Assembly (NCBI GenBank): GCA_036250195.1
Contig: JAVHZZ010000008.1
Span: 763,001 to 827,000 of the forward strand
Direction: 5' to 3'
Length of the DNA: 64,000 bases
DNA from: Mixophyes australis
Taxonomy: Eukaryota; Chordata; Amphibia; Anura; Limnodynastidae
Below, one piece after another: positions 55,276 through 64,000 of the stretch. The translations under genes and the position numbers were made by a program. The notes beneath the pieces are model-generated. The model had not been told where the DNA came from. It made no database searches and saw only the letters and a list, made by a program, of their open reading frames with translations. Numbering within the stretch: position 1 is the stretch's first letter; each line of letters opens with the position of its first letter.

Positions 55276-58200
55276 CTGTGGGACCAAGGACACCGTATTA
55301 CAGACCCCTGACACGGACGGAGGGGAATTCTGTCTATTCCTGGGTGTCATTGTTTACTCTTATTACTCGGAGGCCGAGCAAACGGAAAATGACACTTAAA
55401 TTACATTCCCAAATCACTGAGCTTCTAGGGAGATTTGCCCTCGGAGGTTACAAGGTCGCTCACCTTCTTCAGTAACTTGTCCCAGAAGTCCTTGTAGTGC
55501 CCCTCGTACTTCATCAGCTCCTCCTCATCCTCGGTGCTCACAGTGGTAACAGGAACCACCCCAGCCGGGAAATCCACCAGATTGTACAGAATTGTGTAGG
55601 ACACGGCAGCTGGAAGACAATGCATCAGGTCATAGTCTCTGTACTGCGCCACGGAATATGGTGGCGCTATATAATAACATTGTGCATCACATCTATGCAA
55701 CTATTACATCATTCAAGGAGAACCACAAAAATACCAACAGTGTGTAAGGCGATATATACTCTCCTCCCACTAACCACACAACCGTGGACGTCATGTCTGC
55801 CGCTATATTCATGGGAAGAGCATGTGTAGTACAATAAAAGGCTTTAATGCCAAAGTAATATTATTATACTGTTATATTATTAAAATACTGTTTTATTATT
55901 ATTTTTATTATTATTATTATTATTATTAATAAACAGTTTTTATTATTATTATTATACTGTTATATTATTATTATACTGTTATATTATTATACTGTTATAT
56001 TATTATTATACTGTTATATTATTATTATTATTATTATTATTATACTGTTCTATTATTATTATTATTATACTGTTATATTATTATTATTATACTGTTATAT
56101 TATTATTATTATACTGTTATATTATTATTATTATACCAGGTAACATCTGCATGAGGCACCTTGTTGTAGTATCAGAGTGATCACAATGTGCAGTATCTCA
56201 CATACTGTATTATATATTGATATTACAGAGTCTAATACACAATGTGATCAGTGTGTGTTCTTTGTCTATACTGCCCCCCAGCATTCGTGTCCTGTATTAT
56301 GTAATGTCACAGCCGTGAAGAACCTTTCCATACGTTTGACAAATTTGTGGGTGCCGCCTAAATTCTCCCCCTTTATCTTTTCTTATACCAGCGTTCAATA
56401 ATAAAGCGCTGGATGATTCTGGGTTTATAAATATTTAGGCAGATTTTATCTAGTGATCAGTATATGGCTGATATTCAGCGTATCCTCCAAATTCTTCTTA
56501 GGATTTAATCCGCCCAACACATTTCACCAGTATGTCAGGTAATTAGTAACAGAAATTTCCAAATTACACCCCTGGCAGAGCCGGATATATGTAACAATGA
56601 CAACGGTGTTACTCTCAGTGTACAGAGTGCTGCAACTGTCACACAATCATCTCATCCAAACTTATTATCCCGGGAGACTGAAGGCTGCAAAATGGGGACA
56701 AGAATAAAATCCTGGACACAAACAATAACAAATATAATCTGAGCACGGTGGCTCAGTGGTTAGCACTTCTGCCTCACAGCGCTGGGGTCATAAATTAAAT
56801 TCCCGACCATGGCCTTATCTGTGTGGAGTTTGTATGTTCTCCCCGTGTTTGCGTGGGTTTCCTCCGGGTGCTCCGGTTTCCTCCCACACTCCAAATACAT
56901 ACTGGTAGGTGCATTGGCTGCTATCAGAATTGACCCTAGTCTGTCTCGGTGTCTGTCTGTGTATGTATATTAGGGAATTTAGACTGTAAGTTCCAATGGG
57001 GCAGGGACTGATGTGAATGAGTTCTCTGTACAGCGCTGCGGAATTAGTGGCGCTATATAAATAGATGATGATGATTATGTACGTGTCACTAGCACAGTAT
57101 CTGTAATCTCCAACTGCTGAAACGACTGGTATATAGTAACACAGAGCAGTATGTGAGGATGTAGGATGGGATATGGTAACACAGAGCAGTGTGTAAGGAC
57201 TATCACCTTCCTCTCTCTCCACAGTGATTGTATTCAGATTTCTGATGTCCGTTAGTCTCAGGACGCTGTGTCCACAGGACGCCTACAAAGATCTCCAATT
57301 AGCTCATTTTTACCATCATCTGCTAACTTATTTCGATGATCACATATCATAGCAAATTCAGAAAGTTCACTAATAAAATTGCTAATGAGACACAAACCAG
57401 TCTGTCCCTTTGTTCGAAATACAGAATATAGTCAGACTTGAAGGTGTTAATGTCTGTAAGTATGACTGTCCCGTGATTAACCCCCCGGGTCCCAGAGCCT
57501 GGGTCAGTGCCCAGCGCAGGGATTTACATGGTCCGGATCTGACACACGCAGCAGCTGACGGATCACACTGTACAAGGCAGTTACAGGTGGAGAAGGACAG
57601 ACAGAAATGTCACATACTTGACAGCTTTCCAGGGTATCCGATGGTTAGAGCAGGCCCTAAAATAGGGCAGATAAGAGCATCCAGCCCCTCTGCCTTCCAG
57701 TGGGCGATGAACTCCTGGCGGTAAACCTGCAGATACAGTAATAAGGATCTATTATGTGACAGGAAGCAGCGCAGTGGGAGGAGCTTGCAGCAGATCGCTC
57801 CTCCGCTGAATCAGAGCTGTGATCTATCTATCCATTATATCTGCTCAGTTGTTGTACTTTACATGGAAGCACAGACCGACCGAGATGTCGGTACATACAG
57901 AGTATTGTGCTGGACCGTTACCTCCACGGCTCCGTGGTGTTTCCAGAGCTCTTTCACAGAACTGGAAGGAAAAACAACATTATTATATTATACATTATTA
58001 TTATATTATTATTATTATTATTAATGACCCCCCCCCCCCCCCCCTCACCCCTCGTATTGTTACAGCGGTCTCTGTGCAGATATTTATATCTCTACAACAG
58101 CATCAAAAATCCACACAACACCGATCATGTACACTATTACCTATGTCAGTACCTGTGGCTGTAGTATCTATGTAGTCACACGTACGGCTGTGTAATATAT

Positions 58201-61200
58201 CTATGTAGTCACACGTAGAGCTGTGTAATATATCTACGTAGTCACACGTAGAGCTGTGTAATATATCTACGTAGTCACACGTAGAGCTGTGTAATATATC
58301 TACGTAGTCACACGAACAGCTGTGTAATATATCTACGTAGTCACACGTACAGCTGTGTAATATATCTACGTAGTCACACGTACAGCTGTGTAATATATCT
58401 AAGTAGTCACACGTACACCTGTGTAATACATCTACGTAGTCACACGTACAGCTGTGTAATACATCTACGTAGTCACACGTACAGCTGTGTAATATATCTA
58501 CGTAGTCACACGTACAACTGTGTAATATATTTATGTAGTCACATGTACGGCTGTGTAATACATCTACGTAGTCACACGTACAGCTGTGTAATATATCTAC
58601 GTAGTCACACGTACAGCTGTGTAATATATCTACGTAGTCACACGTACAGCTGTGTAATATATCTACGTAGTCACACGTACAGCTGTGTAATATATCTACG
58701 TAGTCACACGTACAGCTGTGTAATATATCTACGTAGTCACACGCACAGCTGTGTAATATATCTAAGTAGTCACACGTACAGCTGTGTAATACATGTATGT
58801 AGTCACACGTACAGCTGTGTAATACATCTATGTAGTCACACGTACAGCTGTGTAATACATCTATGTAGTCACACGTACAGCTGTGTAATATATCTATGTA
58901 GTCACACGTACAGCTGTGTAATATATCTGTGTAGTCACACGTACAGCTGTGTAATATATCTGTGTAGTCACACGTACAGCTGTGTAATATATCTATGTAG
59001 TCAGACATACGGCTGTGTAATACATCTATGTAGTCACACGTACAGCTGTGTAATATATCTATGTAGTCACACGTACAGATGTGTAATATATCTGTGTAAT
59101 ATATCTATGTAGTCACACGTACGGCTGTGTAATATATCTATGTAGTCACACATACGGCTGTGTAATACATCTATGTAGTCACACGTACAGCTGTGTAATA
59201 TATCTACGTAGTCACACGTACAGCTGTGTAATATATCTAAGTAGTCACACGTACAGCTGTGTAATACATCTACGTAGTCACACGTACAACTGTGTAATAT
59301 ATTTATGTAGTCACATGTACGGCTGTGTAATACATCTACGTAGTCACACGTACAGCTGTGTAATATATCTACGTAGTCACACGAACAGCTGTGTAATATA
59401 TCTACGTAGTCACACGCACAGCTGTGTAATATATCTAAGTAGTCACACGTACAGCTGTGTAATATATCTAAGTAGTCACACGTACAGCTGTGTAATACAT
59501 GTATGTAGTCACACGTACAGCTGTGTAATACATCTATGTAGTCACACGTACAGCTGTGTAATACATCTATGTAGTCACACGTACAGCTGTGTAATATATC
59601 TATGTAGTCACACGTACAGCTGTGTAATATATCTGTGTAGTCACACGTACAGCTGTGTAATATATCTATGTAGTCACACGTACAGCTGTGTAATATATCT
59701 ATGTAGTCACACATACGGCTGTGTAATACATCTATGTAGTCACACGTACAGCTGTGTAATATATCTATGTAGTCACACGTACAGATGTGTAATATATCTG
59801 TGTAATATATCTATGTAGTCACACGTACGGCTGTGTAATATATCTATGTAGTCACACATACGGCTGTGTAATACATCTATGTAGTCACACATACGGCTGT
59901 GTAATACATCTATGTAGTCACACGTACAGCTGTGTAATATATCTATGTAGTCACACGTACAGATGTGTAATATATCTGTGTAATATATCTATGTAGTCAC
60001 ACGTACAGCTGTGTAATATATCTATGTAGTCACACGTACAGCTGTGTAATATATCTATGTAGTCACACATACGGCTGTGTAATACATCTATGTAGTCACA
60101 CGTACAGCTGTGTAATATATCTATGTAGTCACACGTACAGATGTGTAATATATCTGTGTAATATATCTATGTAGTCACACGTACGGCTGTGTAATATATC
60201 TGTGTAGTCACACGTACAGCTGTGTAATATATCTGTGTAATATATCTGTGTAGTCACACGTACAGCTGTGTAATATATCTATGTAGTCACATGTACAGCT
60301 GTGTAATATATCTGTGTAATATATCTGTGTAGTCACACGTACAGCTGTGTAATATATCTATGTAGTCACAAGTACAGCTGTGTAATATATCTGTGTAGTC
60401 ACACGTACAGCTGTGTATTTAATGTAGTCACACGTACAGCTGTGTAATATATCTGTGTAGTCACACGTACGGCTGTGTAATATATCTGTGTAGTCACACG
60501 TACAGCTGTGTAATATATCTATGTAGTCACACGTACAGCTGTGTAATAAATCTATGTAGTCACACGTACAGCTGTGTAATATATCTGTGTAGTCACACGT
60601 ACGGCTGTGTAATATATCTGTGTAGTCACACGTATAGCTGTGTAATATATCTATGTAGTCACACGTACAGCTGTGTAATATATCTATGTAGTCACACGTA
60701 CAGCTGTGTAATATATCTATGTAGTCACACATACAGCTGTGTAATATATCTGTGTAGTCACACGTACAGCTGTGTAATATATCTGTGTAGTCACACGTAC
60801 AGCTGTGTAATATATCTATGTAGTCACACGTACGGCTGTGTAATATATCTGTGTAGTCACACGTACAGCTGTGTATTTAATGTAGTCACACGTACAGCTG
60901 TGTAATATATCTGTGTAGTCACACGTACAGCTGTGTAATATATCTGTGTAGTCACACGTACAGCTGTGTATTTAATGTAGTCACACGTACAGCTGTGTAA
61001 TATATCTGTGTAGTCACACGTACAGCTGTGTAATATATCTGTGTAGTCACAGTGTTCTACCCAGTTTATTTGGTCAACATTCTCATTCACTGTAGGTTTT
61101 TTAATTATTTCGCTTACAAATTATTTGTTTACTCTAATAAAGATATTACTCTTAACAGAAATACATTGTACATAGTGTACCAAAAGAGTGCCCTATATAC

Positions 61201-62215
61201 ACATTTTCCTACCCTTTCCCCTTTTCCTTTTTCCCTTTTCTTATAATATATCTGTGTAGTCACACGTACAGCTGTGTAATATATGTACGTAGTCACACGT
61301 ACGGCTGTGTAATATATCTATGTAGTCACACGTACAGCTGTGTAATATATCTGTGTAGTCACACGTACAGCTGTGTAATATATCTACATAGTCACACGTA
61401 CGGCTGTGTAATATATCTGTGTAGTCACACGTACAGCTGTGTAATATATCTGTGTAGTCACACGTACAGCTGTGTAATACATCTATGTAGTCACACGTAC
61501 GGCTGTGTAATATATCTATGTAGTCACACGTACGGCTGTGTAATATATCTATGTAGTCACACATACAGCTGTGTAATATATCTGTGTAGTCACACGTACA
61601 GCTGTGTAATATATCTGTGTAGTCACACGTACAGCTGTGTAATATATCTGTGTAGTCACACGTACAGCTGTGTAATATATCTGTGTAGTCACACGTACAG
61701 CTGTGTAATATATCTATGTAGTCACACGTACAGCTGTGTAATATATCTATGTAGTCACACGTACAGCTGTGTAATATATCTATGTAGTCACACGTACGGC
61801 TGTGTAATATATCTATGTAGTCACACGTACAGCTGTGTAATATATCTGTGTAGTCACACGTACAGCTGTGTAATATATGTGTGTAGTCACACGTACAACT
61901 GTGTAATATATCTGTGTAGTCACACGTACGGCTGTGTATATAATGTAGTAACATCACTGAAACTCCTATTACCAGCTGCCCCGTATTTCACTTTCCAAGC
62001 AGGAGACACAGATAATTCCTACATCGTTTTTCAAGAAAGAATGAGCACAAAATAGTCCAACGCATTTCTGGATGTGGCCTTAACAATGAACTATGTTATG
62101 TTTAACTATTTTAAAATATACATATATACAATATAAAATACTTGGGGATACAAAATGTATCACTATCTTACCTTATTCCTCGTGTATTCTGGAGGACCCT
62201 CGCTAGTCTGGGAAA
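55156..62215 (-). CDS. faah: Fatty acid amide hydrolase (paralogue C), exons 11-15
   Basis: This is the C-terminal third of a third FAAH gene, in tandem with gene B. Five exons with GT/AG borders and phases identical to gene B run from FPRLARVLQNTRGI (exon 11) to a TGA at 55156-55158. The last residues are KVTKTGR. Key C-terminal motifs (CPILGPALTIGYPGK, DFPAGVVPVTTV and VGLPVAVQCVALPWQEE) are closer to the human sequence than those of A or B, so C may be the most conserved copy. The exons carrying the catalytic residues are beyond the window. Introns 10 and 11 hold very large minisatellites. No inactivating change is visible. Confidence 0.92.
55464..55609 (-). CDS. faah: faah C exon 14
   Basis: The 146-nt exon has acceptor tcttccag and donor aagaag|gtgagc. 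It encodes AVSYTILYNLVDFPAGVVPV, then TTVSTEDEEELMKYEGHYKD. It has the same length and phase as exon 14 of A and B. Confidence 0.95.
55890..56135. repeat. (TTA)n compound microsatellite
   Basis: Trinucleotide tta runs alternate with a recurring tatactgttatatta segment, which makes a minisatellite-like superstructure in intron 13 of gene C. Confidence 0.93.
56741..57076 (+). mobile_element. V-SINE-like SINE, full length
   Basis: The tRNA-related head (gcacggtggctcagtggtta and a box-B-like ggtcataaattaaattcccg) is followed by the conserved central core (tgttctccccgtgtttgcg and ctccgggtgctccggtttcc). A LINE-like tail follows: gtacagcgctgcggaattag, then gcgctatataaatag, then (atg)n. The tail matches the L2-type tails elsewhere in the window. 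V-SINEs are known to share tails with L2-clade LINEs. Confidence 0.88.
57618..57726 (-). CDS. faah: faah C exon 13
   Basis: The 109-nt exon has acceptor tctgcag and donor tcaa|gtatgt. It encodes VYRQEFIAHWKAEGLDALIC, then PILGPALTIGYPGKLS. This matches human VYRKTVIAQWRALDLDVVL. Confidence 0.95.
57922..57961 (-). CDS. faah: faah C exon 12 (40 nt)
   Basis: The exon has acceptor ccttccag and donor gtggag|gtaacg. One base plus 13 codons encode SVKELWKHHGAVE. Length and phase are the same as exon 12 of gene B. Confidence 0.92.
58151..61045. repeat. 33-bp minisatellite array, first block (~88 units)
   Basis: The unit is agctgtgtaatatatctacg followed by tagtcacacgtac. It contains CAGCTG and often TACGTA. 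Variant units recur in the same order at about 58530-59110 and 59300-59820, which shows higher-order duplication. Short extra half-units (gtaatatatctgtgtaatat) mark block edges. Since 33 is a multiple of three, long frames with the 11-residue period CDYIDILHSCT stay open on the minus strand, and similar ones on the plus strand. It lies in intron 11 of gene C, so coding is unlikely. Confidence 0.94.
61046..61245. other. unique insert splitting the 33-bp array
   Basis: About 200 bp of AT-rich, non-repetitive sequence with a C/T-rich end (ccctttccccttttcctttt) interrupts the array, which resumes in the same phase of sequence and orientation. No terminal repeats or target duplication were identified. 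Confidence 0.7.
61246..61945. repeat. 33-bp minisatellite array, second block (~21 units)
   Basis: This is the same unit as at 58151-61045, continuing after the unique insert and ending about 225 bp before exon 11 of gene C. Confidence 0.93.
62172..62215 (-). CDS. faah: faah C exon 11 (44 nt)
   Basis: The exon has acceptor ctctatag and donor aataag|gtaaga. Fourteen codons plus two bases encode FPRLARVLQNTRGI. Length and phase are identical to exon 11 of gene B. Confidence 0.9.
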
Positions 62216-62319
62216 CTATAGAGAGGGAAATGTTAGATATTTTACATATAATTTAATGATATTATATTATCTGCAAATATGCTGTACATTCTACCACTAT
62301 AAAGGAGATCACTGCATAG

Positions 62320-64000
62320 CTGACCAACACTGGACCTCAGACCAGAGAACACTGCATACTGGACTAACACAGGACCTCAGACCAGAAAACACTGCATACT
62401 GAACTAACACTGGGCCTGAGACCAGAGAACACTGCATACTGGACCAACACTGGACCTGACACCAGAGAACACTGCATACTGGACTAACACAGGACCTCAG
62501 ACCAGAAAACACTGCATACTGAACTAACACTGGGCCTGAGACCAGAAAACACTGCATACTGGACCCGAGACCAGAGAACACTGTATCCTGCACCAACACT
62601 GGGCCTGAGCCCAGAAACACTGTATCCTGCACCAACACTGGGCCTGAGACCAGAGAACACTGCATACTGGACCTGAGACCAGAGAACACTGTATCCTGCA
62701 CCAACACTGGGCCTGAGACCAGAGAACACTGCATACTGGGCCAACACTGGACCCGAGACCAGAGAACACTGTATCCTGCACCAACACTGGACCCGAGACC
62801 AGAGAACACTGTATCCTGCACCAACACTGGACCCGAGACCAGAGAACACTGTATCCTGCACCAACACTGGACCCGAGACCAGAGAACACTGTATCCTGCA
62901 CCAACACTGGGCCTGAGACCAGAAAACACTGTATCCTGCACCAACACTGGGCCTGAGACCAGAAAACACTGTATCCTGCACCAACACTGGGCCTGAGACC
63001 AGAAAACACTGTATCCTGCACCAACACTGGGCCTGAGACCAGAAAACACTGTATCCTGCACCAACACTGGGCCTGAGACCAGAAAACACTGCATACCGGA
63101 CTAACACAGGACCTCAGACCAGAAAACACTGCATACTGGACTAACACTGGACCTCAGACCAGAAACCACTGCATACTGGACCAACACTGGACCTCAGACC
63201 AGAAAACACTGCATACTGGACTAACACTGGGACATGGGACCAGAAAACACTGCATACAGGTCTAACACAGGACCTCAGACCAGAAAACACTGCATACTGG
63301 ACTAACACTGGACCTCAGACCAGAAACCACTGCATACTGGACCAACACTGGACCTCAGACCAGAAACCACTGCATACTGGACCAACACTGGACCTCAGAC
63401 CAGAAAACACTGTATCCTGCACCAACACTGGGCCTGAGCCCAGAAACACTGTATCCTGCACCAACACTGGGCCTGAGACCAGAGAACACTGCATACTGGA
63501 CCTGAGACCAGAGAACACTGTATCCTGCACCAACACTGGGCCTGAGACCAGAGAACACTGCATACTGGGCCAACACTGGACCTGAGACCAGAGAACACTG
63601 TATCCTGCACCAACACTGGACCCGAGACCAGAGAACACTGTATCCTGCACCAACACTGGACCCGAGACCAGAGAACACTGTATCCTGCACCAACACTGGG
63701 CCTGAGACCAGAAAACACTGTATCCTGCACCAACACTGGGCCTGAGACCAGAAAACACTGTATCCTGCACCAACACTGGGCCTGAGACCAGAAAACACTG
63801 TATCCTGCACCAACACTGGGCCTGAGACCAGAAAACACTGTATCCTGCACCAACACTGGGCCTGAGACCAGAAAACACTGTATCCTGCACCAACACTGGG
63901 CCTGAGACCAGAAAACACTGCATACCGGACTAACACAGGACCTCAGACCAGAAAACACTGCATACTGGACTAACACTGGACCTCAGACCAGAAACCACTG
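62320..64000. repeat. 40-bp minisatellite array, running off the window
   Basis: The unit is ctgcaccaacactgggcctg followed by agaccagaaaacactgtatc, about 42 copies. On the minus strand the unit contains no stop triplet in any phase, so all three frames stay open for hundreds of codons (40-residue period). A block with the same order of variants, including one shortened unit, recurs at 62581 and 63410, about 830 bp apart. It lies in intron 10 of gene C by position. Confidence 0.94.

Noticed and set aside
58103..61957. Long frames of repeated CDYIDILHSCT on the minus strand and HTYSCVIYL-type on the plus strand
   Set aside because: Both strands are open because the 33-bp unit lacks stops, and the array sits inside intron 11 of gene C.
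62309..63976. Three overlapping minus-strand frames of about 200-260 codons
   Set aside because: All three phases are open over a 40-bp repeat; this is a sequence artefact, not overlapping genes.

Overview
The window looks like intron-rich, repeat-laden vertebrate nuclear DNA. The mix of L2-type LINE tails, V-SINE-like SINEs, hAT miniature elements, Helitron-like elements, a Penelope-like remnant and a Gmr1-type Ty3/gypsy element is most like an amphibian, probably a frog. That assignment is inference. No prokaryotic-style genes, rRNA, tRNA or CRISPR arrays are visible.

The only host genes I can support are three fatty acid amide hydrolase (FAAH) paralogues, read exon by exon through splice sites and phase. 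Gene A (+ strand) shows only its last two exons (1205-1598); the rest lies before the window. Gene B (- strand, 22233-44176) is complete: 15 exons with GT/AG borders and unbroken phase give 573 codons plus stop, close to the 579 residues and 15 exons of human FAAH. The Lys-Ser-Ser catalytic triad is kept (K139, S214, S238). Gene C (- strand, 55156-62215 and beyond) shows exons 11-15; its 5' part is past the window end. A and B converge across about 20 kb of repeats. B and C are in tandem.

Upstream of gene B there are two further intact first exons (49025-49216 and 50161-50367). Each encodes a different membrane anchor plus the same type of basic linker, and each ends in phase 0 at a good splice donor, like exon 1A at 44000-44176. 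With no other copy of exons 2-15 nearby, the simplest reading is one gene with three alternative first exons. This is the most interesting feature of the window.

Layout: 1-1.6 kb gene A 3' end; 1.6-22 kb intergenic with LINE tail, Penelope-like remnant, two hAT MITEs with perfect 8-bp target duplications, a truncated Gmr1-like Ty3/gypsy element (LTR, tRNA-Leu primer site, gag, protease, integrase, then start of RT), a Helitron-like element and minisatellites; 22-44 kb gene B with many nested transposons in introns; 44-50.4 kb the multiple first exons, a dead Tc1-like transposon and a 48-bp minisatellite; 50.4-55 kb tandem-gene spacer; 55-64 kb gene C, whose introns 10 and 11 are filled by 40-bp and 33-bp minisatellite arrays. 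Very long open frames at 46-47.9 kb and 58-64 kb are artefacts of these arrays.
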